Assembly (NCBI RefSeq): GCF_011397635.1
Contig: NC_064754.1
Span: 31,414,543 to 31,478,542, forward strand
Source of the DNA: Epinephelus fuscoguttatus
Taxonomy: Eukaryota > Chordata > Actinopteri > Perciformes > Serranidae
Direction: 5' to 3'
Length of the DNA: 64,000 nt
Shown here piece after piece: positions 46,950 to 60,014 of the stretch. How positions within the stretch are numbered: position 1 is the first letter of the stretch; each line of letters opens with the position of its first letter. Under the pieces are notes generated by a model, which worked only from the letters and a program-made list of their open reading frames with translations, was not told where the DNA came from and did not search any database. The position numbers were made by a program, and so were the translations under genes.

Positions 46950-48949
46950 TCACAGGCTCGTCACCCGCTGCATCTGTCCGTCGTCTCCCTCCGAGGTTGG
47001 CTCCGGTGTGTACGCTGCCTCTCCATTTGATGGCAGCGGTGGCGGCTGGTAGAAGGTCTGCAGGTGATTTGGCCGTGGGCCCAGCGGTGGTCGCCCCAGG
47101 CTGTAGGGCAGTTCCAGGGCGGGCCGCTGGGGCTGGCCGCTGGGGCTAACTTCTTCTGGACCTTCAGGGCTGCTGTCGGGGTACGAGAGGGTCGGAGGGG
47201 AGGTGCGGGTGTAGAAGCGAGGAGGGGAGCTGCTTCGGCTGTACACCTGGGGGGAGTGGCGGGTGTAGAGATTGTTTGGAGGCGAGTTAGTGTCTCGGGG
47301 AGCAAAGATATTCGTTGGGGGAGAGCTTCGCGGGAAGATGCTGAGAGGAGGCGAGCGCCGGTCTCCGGGGTAGAGCGGGGAGGGGTTTGAATCTCGGGCG
47401 TAGATTGGTGAGGAGTCGGGGTCAAGGTCAAGGTCAGGAGTCAAAGGCAGAGCAAAGCTGTCAGAATCCTCTCGTTCACCGTGGAACCGAACAGACCCTC
47501 TTTCTTTCCCTCGTTTCCTCCCATCGAGACCGCCATCTTTGCTCTCGAACAGGAAAGATTCATCCCTGTCTATATCCATCCCTCCTCTCCACACATCCAG
47601 CGCTCTATCCTTTTGTTTCTCATTGTCTCGTTCAATCCCTGCTCTCCATCCATCTCTGTCCTTTAAAAACAAGGATTCATCTTTCTCTCTATCCATCCCG
47701 CCTCTCCATCCGTCAATCCCAAAGTCTTTCTTCTGAGTTATAAAAGTCTCTTCCTGGTCCGTCTCTGCTCCTCCCCGCCAAACCTCCATCCTTCCACCTC
47801 TCTTCTCCAGCAGATGAGATTCCTCCCTCCCTCTCTCCATTCCACCTCTCCATTCATCCATCTCTCCATCTCTCGTCTGAGAGGCAAAAGACTCGTCCCT
47901 CCCTCTCTCAGTTCCTGCCCTCCATTCGTCCATCATTTCATCTCTTTTTAAGAGAAATGTCTCGTCCTTCTCTCTGTCCTGGCCTCTCCATGTCTCTGCG
48001 CCTGCCTCCCTCTGTTTCATCAGCAGCGGCTCTTCCAGAGCCTTATACAGGGGCTCAGACTCCTGTGGTGGAGGGGGAGGAGGAGGCGGGAGGGGCCTGT
48101 CCCGGTAGCGCTCCCTATCTCTCTCCCTGTCCCTGTCCCTGTCTCTGTCTCTGTCTGTGACTGCGTTTGGCTCCACTGCGCCACGATGGCGGGACAGAGT
48201 ACCAGGTGTGCGACTGAGGGTTGAGTAGGGCCTCGCCTGAACATCAGGGGGACGTGCTTGTTGCCTGTCCTGGAGCCCGCGACGACTCAGAGTGCCTTGC
48301 AACGACCTGTCCCCGTCTTTAAGCAGCTCACGGGACTCAGAGTCCCCAGAAACTCGTGAGTGTGACCAGCCATCTTGCAAGCGCTGTGTTGTGGCGTGAT
48401 CCTGTCCCTTTGTTGTAGAATGTGTCTCAGGGTCCTGTGTGTGGTGCCGTGTATGCGCCCAGCCTTCTTGTGCATTGTGGCGTGCGTTCGGCTGCATGGT
48501 GGCAGCCCAGCCCTCTTGGGGTGGTGGCTGTGCGTGTCGAGTCAAAGTGGCAGTGTGTGTGAGAGCCGCCCTATCATGGTGGTGAGGCCTTGCCAGGCTT
48601 CCATAGCGTTCAGGAGGAACAGGCATGGCAACTGAGGGCCTTAGGTTGCTCTGTACCAGCTCTGAGATGATCATCTTTTCCAGTGCCGCTGCATCAGAGA
48701 GGTTACGGCGCATTCCAGCACCGCTGCTCAGATCTGTGGCCCCGTGGGGGGTGAGGAGGGCCGGGGAGATGTCATCACCTCCTATCCCGACTCCTCCCTC
48801 CCGCAGAAGGTCAGTGCTACCCACCACTCCAGCTCGAGATCCAGGTGTGGTACCCAGACCGTGCAGGGTGAAGGTGTTGGGGGTGTATCCTCCATTGAGA
48901 CACACACTGTCCAACCCACAGGACTCCTGGCTCTGAGACACACCACCCT
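46950..48949 (-). CDS. adgrl1: adgrl1 terminal exon: giant cytoplasmic tail with WR(G/A)G repeats
   Basis: A single 2000-nt exon encodes about 665 tail residues. Conserved islands are [42 protein letters not shown] and the C-terminus [10 protein letters not shown], whose last residues form a class I PDZ ligand that in mammals binds SHANK. Between the islands lie lineage-specific low-complexity blocks: three (E/D)GW(A/S) units (about 48355-48545), a DR/ER run and polyproline (about 48080-48165), seven units of about 24 residues starting WRGG or WRAG (about 47500-47990) and an SPP/YTR-rich part (47170-47400). The acceptor is CTCCAACAG at 48950. The reading frame is open over the whole exon, and the repeats keep frame, which argues that the protein is made. 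Confidence 0.9.
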
Positions 48950-51900
48950 CTGTTGGAGGAAACAGGAAGATGACAGTTACCAAACGGGGATACCATAAAA
49001 CATTCACACTGAGACATTCACATGAATGAACGTATGAATGAATGAGCAGAGTTTAAGGTTCATGTGTGGTTTCACCAACAAGATTTGGATATTAACAATA
49101 TTCTTTACTGAAATGTTCGATTATGTGGCCACATGGGAGGGATGTATGTTATGTCGTCATGGTCTATGAATAATTACTGTGTGCAAATGTTGCACGGGTA
49201 GTCTGTGAACTGCACAAGGAAGTGGCGCTCAATGATTTGAGTGAGCACAACAAAGGAGAGCTCATACTCTGCTTGTTTCTGAAGGTTCCTACTGGTCCAC
49301 GTTAAGACAGAGAGACAAAGAGGGAAAGGATCAAAAAACATTTAAAAGACAAACATTTCAAGGTCAAAAATTAAAAACAGAACACCACACTGGTATAAAA
49401 CAAAAACATTGCAAGGTTTAATTTCAAACTTTTAGACTGTACAGAAACAGAAAAATAAAAAATTGTACTGAGCAAAAGTCTGAAGCCACATCAAAAAATT
49501 CAGACAGTAGAGCCCAAGCGGTCAATTGGATACCTGATATTATGAAGCAATATTATCTTACCAGCATATAGGCATATAAGTAATTTATGCCAGCAAGAAA
49601 AATATCTTTGAGCTCAGTTAGAAACAGTGATGTCATCACATAGCTTTTTAATATAAGAGAGCATTTACATTTCATTTGTCCTGCTCATATTCACAAATCT
49701 TAAAACCCAAATTCAAAGGATCCTTTTAGTTTTAATTTCTAAGACTCTGGAGGGAGGAAGAAACTGGAGGGATTTACTGCTGGATAATTATTTTTATACG
49801 CTAACAAACTCCCCTCGAAGTAACACTCGTTCCTTCATGTTAGAATACTGACAAACACCAAGAAGGGAGAGCACATTTTTGCAGTCATTAGATCCTTACA
49901 CTGGCTTCTAGTTAGATATAGAATTGACTTCAAGGCCCTACTTATTGTCTGTAAGTCACTCAGCGGTCTGGGCCCAAAATATATTGCAGATATGTTTGCT
50001 CTCTCACGTGTGTAGGAAGTGGTCAGTAAGTGGTGCCAGAGTTCAATCTAAGAGTGTTGAAACGGCTTTTAGCCATTACGCTGCCCACTGCTAGTAACAC
50101 CACGATCTGTGACCTGTCAGATTCTGTGACCTAGTACCAGACTCTCATAACAAACGGCTGAGTTTTGTGAGTTGTTGAGCAGTTGGGATTGGGGTTTTGG
50201 GGCAGGGTCACACCATCTGACACAGAATTCAATGTTTTTACTGGAACCAGCTCTCCTTGGAGCTAAGATGTGCTGCAACTGTCAGTTTTAAAATGATGCT
50301 AAAGACTTTTTATTTCTTCAGCTTTTAATTAATCAGTTTTTCATGATACCTTAAAGGTAGCGTATAAATAAACTTGCCTTGCCTCCATAAATACTAACTA
50401 CATACAGTAGGTAAGTTGCCCTTTATAGCTGTTTTTTAATGTGGCGTAACAGATTTGCATGGTACTGTGAGCACACATAAGTAAAAGAAACTGTAAAAGA
50501 TACCAACATAAAGAGGGAGAGTGAGTAAGCTGTGTAGGAAATGTCATAATTAGGAAGAATGACAGGACATTGTAGTGAAACATACCTGTGGAGGTGAAGG
50601 GTTGGTTGTATCCCTGGGCGAGCATCGTGTCATAAGGAGAGGCTCCGGCGTGAGTCTGCAACACTGGATTAGTGAGGAAATGGTTCCCCAGAGCAGCTGA
50701 GGAGAGAGGGAGAGAAATAAATATGACATTCTTGAACAACAGGGGAGGCAACGCTGACATTTAACAGAAAGAAAATCTTCACCGCGGTTAAGAGTAGGTG
50801 TGTTGTTAACGTCTGCAGCGATGAAAGAAGATTCAGTCTGTCTGCGAACAGTGTCATTCCACATCCTCCTGATTCGGCTCTGGAACAGAAATAATCCACA
50901 CAAGGTCAAACTGACTCAGACACAGGAAGAGCGAGACAAAGAGCTACAGACTGAGAGGTTTAGTGTACTGTAATGTACCTGTCTGTTCGCAGTAGCTCTC
51001 CGACTCTGGCTGCTGGTGTAGCGGCTGTTGGACCTCAGGGCGGCACCTTTGACAGAGTCTGGAGAGCTGGAGGAGGAAGTGGCGCAGCACTGCGAGAGGC
51101 GCAGACATCGACCGTAGTCTTTCTGACCCTACACGCAATATTAAAACATATTTAGTCACAAATAATGATGTTACAGAGTCTTGCAGTTACATAATGACGC
51201 ATGAACACAGAGACAGACCTTCCTGGCAAGGGTGCAGTGCAGTATGGTGATGAGGAGGCCCTGGGCGGTGTTGAGGGAAGAAAAGAGGTAAGCCAGGAGG
51301 AGAGACGGCGCACACAGGAACATCAGGCCTGAGGACCAGGTGACGCTCTGCAGGAAGAGCAGCGTCAGGGAGCCCACCGCCCACGCCCTGGAAATGACAT
51401 TTAATTTTCAGTCTGATAAGTGATTTTAACGAGAGTTCACTCACCTAAATCTCCTAGAATGATTGTGCAATTAGATTTTTCAGGTCCTAAAGCTTTAAAT
51501 AGCACAGAGAAGGTATCAAGGGAAATTTCAGTGTTTTCAACCAGGACCCTATTTTCCCAGGTTTTTGTGTCCGAGTAACTAATGAGAACAACAAATTTTG
51601 AAATTGGTCCAGTATTCAGGAGACCACTGCTGCCAGCAGTGGAGAAACAGGCTGCAGCGTAGCGTTAATGAGAAATTGTGCACCATCAATTTACGTCTAC
51701 TGCTTGTTTTTGCTACTGACAGGTTCAGATTGTTATCTGAAGTGTCTGACAACATTACGGAAAATACCCTACAGAGACAGACCTTTTTGTTGAAGAGTAA
51801 GTTCCTTTTCATTCGATCAAAAACAGCCCAGAAATTGCTATCGCCAAACCCACCAGACTCCATTTAAATGAACTGTAATTTTATCATCGTAAAACACACT

Positions 51901-54900
51901 TCATTCAAAGTTAACAGAAACAAAGTAAAGCTCAAAAAAACAGTCTTGGTTCATCTCTCCACTGTTCCAAAGATCACCAACCCTAGTATGGTTAGAATAA
52001 ACCCTTAATTCACCAATTTAGATGTGAAAATATGCTGGCTCTAAAATTACTGTTTATTTAAATGGAGTCTGGTGAGAGTACCAATAGCAATATCTGGGTT
52101 GTTTTTGGTTAAACAAAATGGTCTCTATCCATAGGGATCCTTTCCATAATGTTGTCAGACACATGAAATAACAATCTGAGCCTGTCAGTGGCAAAAACAA
52201 GCACTTTTAGTGGACGTAAACTGACGCTGCACAATTGCCCCAAGTGGTTACACTGCAGCCTGTTTCACAGCTGCTGGCTGCAGAGCTTTCACACAATACA
52301 GGACCAATTTAAAAAAAGAATGCTGTCTTCATTAGTCATTTGGACACAATATGAGAAAACACAGTCCAGGTTGAAAAAGACCAAAGTTACACTTTAATTG
52401 TGTTTCTACTTTAAAGGGCAGCTCAACCATGGACACAAAAAACTGCTGTGCATGTATCTGATATCAATGTCTAGCAAGGTAAAGAAGAGCTTGCATACAT
52501 CCACATCATCCTCAAGCTTCTCTGAGCTTAATTAGAAACTGAAAAACTACAAAAAAAAAAAAAAAAAACATTTTTCATTTTTACAGCACAGCTAAGGTTT
52601 GGCCTTTACGTATTCAAAATGCAGAGATGCAAAATAGTTCATGCTGCTGTCAAAACTGCTGAAGTGCATTTTATTATTGTCTTCCAAAAGCTCCCAAAGC
52701 TTGACTTGAATTTATTTAAAATGATGGAGCTTTACCATATCCCATCTGTTTCATGAAATTCACATTGGCTTAAATATCTTCAATAACTAAAAATCTCTAA
52801 ATACTGGCTTCTCCACGCATAACAGACTGTCTCCAGCTCAAGAAACATTCATACAAAACTTGTTTTTACAGTTTTCTTTTAACTTTAATATCTGGTTTAA
52901 TCAGGTGTTTGGGTCACTATTCAACATTACACAACAACTATGAAAGATAATAAAATTATAATAACAGTACAGATGAAAATGCCACAGGAAGGCAGAGAAA
53001 ACATCAGTAAAATTTTCTATCAACCTGTTTCAGTTTATCAATGCGACTTTACTACATTTCTCTAATTACCGTGTGATCGGAGCCAAAGCTGCTGAAACAC
53101 AACGAGCTCTAGACATAATCACCCAAAACAGATCAGCATGAGACACTGTACTTACCTCAGGTTGTCATGGCGACTGGAGTCTGGCTTCAAAGCAGCAGTG
53201 CTGTGCATCTTATGTAAGGTCATCACCAGGACAACCAGGTTCAACTAATGGACAAAAAGATTGAACAGCACACACTGTTTCAAATGTACTCATCAGTAAT
53301 GACTCAGCGTGATGTCATTACACGCTGATGATCCAGGATATATGACAATGTATGAAAAAGGTTGGCGTTTGTGTTTGAGCGTGAGCTCTGACCGTAATGA
53401 TGACACCGACGGGTCCAAGGAAACTCCAGATGAAGTAATTGTCTGTTCGCAGCCAGCATCTACACACACGCACACAAACATAGAAGCACACAAACTAATC
53501 AGTGTAAATTAAGAATATCTAAAAAAGCTGACACAAGAATTGAAATATGCAGGAAAGGAACTGTCTCCATCCAAAAACATGCACACAGACACACACAGGT
53601 CAGTCAACGTACGCAGATTTTGAGCCGTAGCCTCTGAAGTCTATGGCTGCGGACACGGCCACCACCAGCCCAGGAATAGAATAGCCACACAGGTAGAAAT
53701 ACTTCCTCCTGGAGTTACGCCCCTCAAATACCTCCCTCTGCAGCAAGTACAGTTCCACCCCCTCCAAACACAACCAGCAAAACACTGACAGCAGGGAGAA
53801 GTGCAGCAGGCCAGCAATGATGGAGCACACAACCTGCAAATTTGGATAGACAGGGAGGAATACTTCACAAAATGCTACCGCACACAAAATGCTTTAAACT
53901 ACAGCCACAGTCACATCTGAGCACTCACTGTGTATTGTGTCTTGTTGGCACCAACAAGGAACAGCAGCTCTGTGATGAGCAGGTTGGCCCACAGGTTGCA
54001 GTGGATGGTGCTGTGGTCTGTGTGCCAGGGCGCCCCCTGGCAGCACAGCGTGGTAAGGCAGGTGGCCAAACACACCAGCGCTACAGAGATGCCAACCCAG
54101 GAAACCACATAGACAAGAAGCTCTTCTACACCGACCCCGAACTGATGAAGAGAAGGCAAGAAGACAGGAAAGGAAGAAAAGACAGATTAAAAAACATGTT
54201 TTATGTGATCATAAAGAGCGCATGTATGAATGTAGGCAGATATTTGTGATGTGGTGTGGAGCGCTCGTGTGTCTTTTCCTCTGGTTGTGTGTCCCTGTGT
54301 GTTACAAAACATCTATTCAGATGAATAAAATCACACCGAACAAAGAGAACATCTTGCAGAGAAACACTTAATTCAATTTCATGGCAGGACAAAATAGCCT
54401 GCAGCATTTATCACTCTCCCTCTCTCTCTTACAGCTACAACCACACAATTATCACCCCCTCTGTGTTTGATTTTTAAACAACATTTTGGAGAGCACGGTG
54501 GGGGTGAAGTCCAACTGTGCTTCAGCAAATGGGTGCATAAAGGTGGAGTCAGGAAGCTATTGTTGGCCGAGGATGGAGCTGGATTTATGAAGTTAAAGGT
54601 TGGCACCTGGCCAACTGAAAAGAAAACTATAGCAGTAATGATGTTGAATATAGGCCATTCATATGTATCCACAAGTGCTGCATGCACAGAGAAAACTTGT
54701 GCATGCCTATCTTCAGTGCGGTGTGCATTTTGGCTTATAATCTGTAAAATTAAACACACTGAAAGTCAAGGTGAGTGAGATAACATTTTGCTACACTGTC
54801 GTCCTCCTGTACAAGAGGAGGTCCATGCAAATGAAGCAAAAGCACACACATACTGTCGCCTTAAATCTGCTGCCTGACCGCCGTGAAGGTGATTTAAATG

Positions 54901-57900
54901 GATATATTATTCATGACTTCTAAAAAATAATGTATAGGCTCATGCTAAAGTAATCTCTCTCAATCATCACTTATGACCCACTAGAAGCGTGTGGCAGTGT
55001 ATTTATACGCAGAGACTCTGCCCTCTGCCTGTATTTTCTTATTTTGCTGTGGGCATTTCTGGGCATGTAGCCTCCACCCAAAAACAACGTGCAGGGGAGG
55101 TCGGGACTTTTTTAAAAAAGAGTTTTGAGCAGATACTTGCAGCACACATCCAAGAGGAAGCTACAGAAAGTGTGGACACAGTACCAAAAAAAAAGCAGAC
55201 AAAGCTTGCTCCAAAAGAGTGAATCTGTGGTTGGCTTTCACTTTTTCTTCCACAGGCAAGCACTGAGAGGATGAAGAGCGACGTGGAGTTGGCCGGTTTT
55301 CTGTTGGACGCGTAGGTGCTGGCGGTTAGCTTATTTTGCTTGCTAAAGTTTCGGCTTCTCCATTACAACAAATTTAATGTTCCTACAACAGCGTAGTAGC
55401 TCGCAGTGTACATCCAAGTAATGAAGGGAGGAGAGGCCAAGTTTGAAGGATTACAAAGAGTAACCGACTCTTCTTCCATAATATACCTTTAAATGTGTTG
55501 TGTTGTGGTGTGTGTTACTCACAGCAGGTTGCTGATACGTCATGAGGACAGCATAGCTCGATAGATGGTTGCAAGCGCAGGTAGTGTGAGTGTTGTTGGT
55601 GTGTAACAGGCGGCAGCCCTGAGTGGACCACCTGCCATTGCCAGAAACACCTGATCCGTTCCAAAAAGAGCAGTTCGGGCCAAAGTGGTTCTCCAGCTGT
55701 GAAGACAAACACATATGAAATATATATTAGTGCCTTTAAAGAATACTTAGTAATCAGAGTCTGCACAGAAGGAATTTATGTCTTTGAGGGGACCTTTTAT
55801 GATCTTTTTCATTTTCATGTTCATACTTATATGTATTTTGGGCCTCTACTGTAACTGCTTTAGTGTTCAGAAACACTCACATACACACCTCATTCTGTCT
55901 ATGCTGAAACACCTGTATTCTCCCTCTGTTTGAAACGCTCCGTTTTAGCACCTGTATTTTTACGCCCCCCCTCCCGAAAAAGCCCAGTCTGCTTTGATTG
56001 GTCCATATTTCCATGTCATCCACATCTGCATCATCATTGCAGCCGGGAATAAGTGTAACAGAGAATAGCAGCACTTTTTTACCACAAAAAATCACCACTT
56101 AAAGCTTGTAAACCAAAATCTTCACAGCAGGGGAAATGATTTGAAAATCATTGATTCAGGAAGAAATTTACAAAACTGTCGACCAAGTTTCAATGTTTCC
56201 CTGACGTTACCACATAATTATATGTAGCATTGTAGGCTTTGTATCGTAAAAAATTGCAGAAGCATGCCTGGGGCAGATTGACATATAAAGAAATCTGTCA
56301 TAGTGTGACGTCAAAAGAAGAAGAACTCACTGAAAACAGAGTATTCAGGAAAAATCTGAGGCCTTCTGCATACATTTACATCATTACTTGAAACTTTTCC
56401 TACATTAACATGAACATCTGACCTTGTTATAATATACGGTAGATCAGGGGAGTCAAATATATGAGCCAGGGGCCAGATCCAGCCCGCCAAAGGGTCCAAT
56501 CCAGCCCTCTAGATGACTTTGCACACCTAATGTTGATGCACATGTGAAGGCTGAGAGGTTTCAGGAGCAATTTAAACAGTGAGCAGATACTTCATGTAGA
56601 ATACTGCCTTAGAGGCTTTTCACTCTGACCAGAATACAGCTCTCTGAAATAACAACAAGTACTTTCTATATGGCCATATTTAAAGATATTGAACATTGTG
56701 CAAAATATTGCCAACCAGCAGCTTCAGTACAAAAGAATCTGTATCAGACTACTGTCTTAAAACAATATAAGGGGAGACCTACTGCTGAACTTCAGATTGT
56801 AAGGCAGGGGATGACTTAACCTGCTTCTTCATCAGCTTCCACTTCAAATTGGGCTATATGTGGCCCCTGAACTAAAATGAGTTTGACACCCCTGTGGTAA
56901 ATATATGACAGAAAATGGAGAAAAGCATAAAGAGGTCCCCTTTAACATTAATTTTGAACCAAACAGACCTGCAGGTGCCTGAGAGTGAAGATGACAGGCT
57001 CGGAGAGGTACACTCTGTTGGATCCTCTGTGCACAGAGGCGGAGATGACATGAGAGTTGACCACCAGGCTCCTACGCCTGGCCTCTGAACCCTGACCTAG
57101 CCCCAGCCCAAGCCGCAGAGTCGAGTTCTGGGTGGTCAGGAAAGAGCCCAGGTTCTTATAGAGAGAGAGGACCAGCTTCACTTGGCCTGCAGAGGAAACA
57201 GGGACATAGTGATGAGCACATTTAACAGGAGACAGTTGATATGTGGAGGAAAACTAGTGTTATTTCCATAGCCAGTTACTTGTCTAACCCAAGCAATATA
57301 TTTTATAATGCTGAGCTGTCACTGTGTAAAATGTTGATTAGTTTTGGTGTGCGTCACAGACCGTTGTTGCTGTACTGTTGCAGAGCCAGTGCTGATATCT
57401 GCAAGATGCTGTCGCTGTCGTAGGAGTGAGGAAAGGTCAGGTCCTGTATATCTGCCTCTGTATTTAGCACATACACCTCCAGATCTGTGCACACGCAGGA
57501 ACAGATCAGACACGAAAGCTTAGATGAAGTGCTAATTTTCACGACGTGGAGAGCAAAAGAAATAAATAAAGAGAGAGACCACATACCAACATTTGGTGCT
57601 CTGTCACTGAAGCGACCTTCATAGAGATTGTTAGCCAATAGGAATGCTCCTTTCTCTACCGCGTCTAACAGCAACGATGCCGAGCGGGACTGATCAACAC
57701 TGCTCATATCCGCCCAGGACACCAGAGCCTCAGGACCCAACAGGTTATCAACTGTCTGAACGACGGCCTAACAGAGAGACAGAGAGTATTTCATTCTCAC
57801 TCCTGATCTTTATCTCACTATCTATCCGTCTGCCTGACAGTCTGCTCGTCTCTCTTACCTGAACGTAAGCTTTGCAAGTGCGCTCCCTCTTCTGCAGCTG

Positions 57901-59982
57901 AAAAGATGAAAAACATCTATTGTTAGAATCATCATCGTTGACATTTCCACTCTCATTTCCAGGAAAGGTCAAGTACATGTACACTTCTGCACTGACAACA
58001 GGAACAATTTACCTTGTTGTAATTCCGTGCTGCCGACTCTTTATTGGCTGGTCTCAAGGCCTGGAGCTGGGAGTCCAGGATGTCTAATAGCTGTTCAATC
58101 AGCTTGACCGACATGCTGACATCACCGGCATAGATCCGTCCCCGGGTCAGGTTGACCAACTCCCCGGCGATGTTGGCCGCGTTCTCTCCGCTCTTAATCT
58201 GGAGTGAGGTGGGGGCGTTTGTAATGTCAAATGTTTTGACATTTAAGAGAGAACTGCTTGCTGAGTGGCTTTAGGGCATTTGCACAGCGTGTATATGTGT
58301 GTGTTCGTGTGTGTGTATTTGTGTGTGCGAGACTAACCTTTTGTGCAATTTGGCTGACCCAGGGAGAGGTGCAGTTGGAAAGGTCAGGCCCTCTGGAGCT
58401 CCAGCCCACCGGAGACTGCATGCACTGATAGGAGGCTATACCTGCAGAGACAGACGGGGTGACACAGACTGTCAGAAAAAGGAAGGATAGCTTGAGTTGT
58501 GCAGGACCTGGGGTGGTTTGTCACTTCTCTTTCTCCTTGCATGTTTTCCCATGCGGCCCAATAACACTTACCTAATGTAAAAGTAAGGACTTTTTAAAAA
58601 TAAGGCAACCATATATAGATTTTATGGCAAAAAGGGCAGCTTCAGGGACTAATGGTGAATATGCAGCTCTGTAATGTGTTTATTTAGCTTTCCAGTGCAA
58701 ATTGTAATGTGATATACAGTAGCAACTTTCCTACTGTCAAAATGGCAACCAAAGCATGTAACTCTCTGAAACTTCTCTCTCTGTTTTAATTATTTATGAT
58801 TTTTATATTGTTTTTTCTTTAATTCAATTTTATTTATTTATTTTTTGGGGCATTGCTTTGGGGTTGGGAAGGCAGAGAAAGCTGTGCATGATTGTCTGTC
58901 AATTTTTGTGGAGATCAATTAAAACACAATAAAAACACTTTTTTTAAATTACAATCTCTTCTTTTTTTTTCTTGTAGCAGTGAAATAATCAAATGTGTTG
59001 TTTAGAGGAACAGCTGCTTGATTAAATATGGATTTCATCAATGATTATAAAAAAGACAAAGCTGTCAATAAATTTCTCGTTTTTCCCCAAAGACTACAAA
59101 ATGTACTTCAATACTTACTTCAAAAATCCTAAAAATATGTGCTCCCAATAGAATTCTGTCTGTTGGAGTCTAGTAATGGATTCTGTACTGGGGGTTATGA
59201 TTTAGTTTCTATAAAGAAAAAGAAGGAAGGTGTTTTTTTGGCCACTTGTGTGCAGAAGGACCCCATGTTAAGCTTAAAAAAATATATACCTAATATGAGG
59301 ATGTCAACATTAGCATGTGAAGCTGGGTTTGAGTCCACCTGCTGGATAACAGTGCAGTATTCACTCTTTCATCTTTGGTTTGGTGTTCATTAGCATCTAA
59401 CAACAACACCTCGGTTGATAACTGGTAAGTTTTAGTTTGTTTGATTGTCTTCACCAGCATGTCCCTAACTTTTGGACTGAACCATGCCGCTAACTTCCAA
59501 CTTAGAAAATCTTAATTGGTACTTTGCGAAGATATTTTATGAAAAAAAATAGGGCAAGAGAGTGTGTTACACACCACTTCTGAAAATTAAATGTATTTAT
59601 GAGACAACAGCCTCACCCGCGTTCAGTAATAAACAAGATTTAATATTAGATTATCCCCCAGTGAAATCGTCACCTCTGTGCTCAAACCATGTCCAATCCA
59701 TTCAGTGTGATTAGGACGAGGCAAAATGCACCACAGGCTTATCTCCATAATCTCCATAACAGCTTTTGCGTGGAGGGAGTGCTGCACTGAGGAAGACAGC
59801 TGCACAGCGAGAGGAAGAGTTGACGAACTCAGCCTCTCTTGACACTATAACCTCTTTCTTCTCTCTCTCATCTGAGGGCAAGTTCAAAGAGGGGACATCC
59901 GACTACATTTCAAAGGGAAACGAGATACAGACACACACATGCAAATACCACACACACACACACGCTGGCATGCTCACATCTG

Positions 59983-60014
<32 letters not shown>

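Noticed and set aside
47064-48936. Several plus-strand frames of 60-118 codons
   Set aside because: They are antisense shadows of the GC-rich, repeat-bearing adgrl1 last exon.
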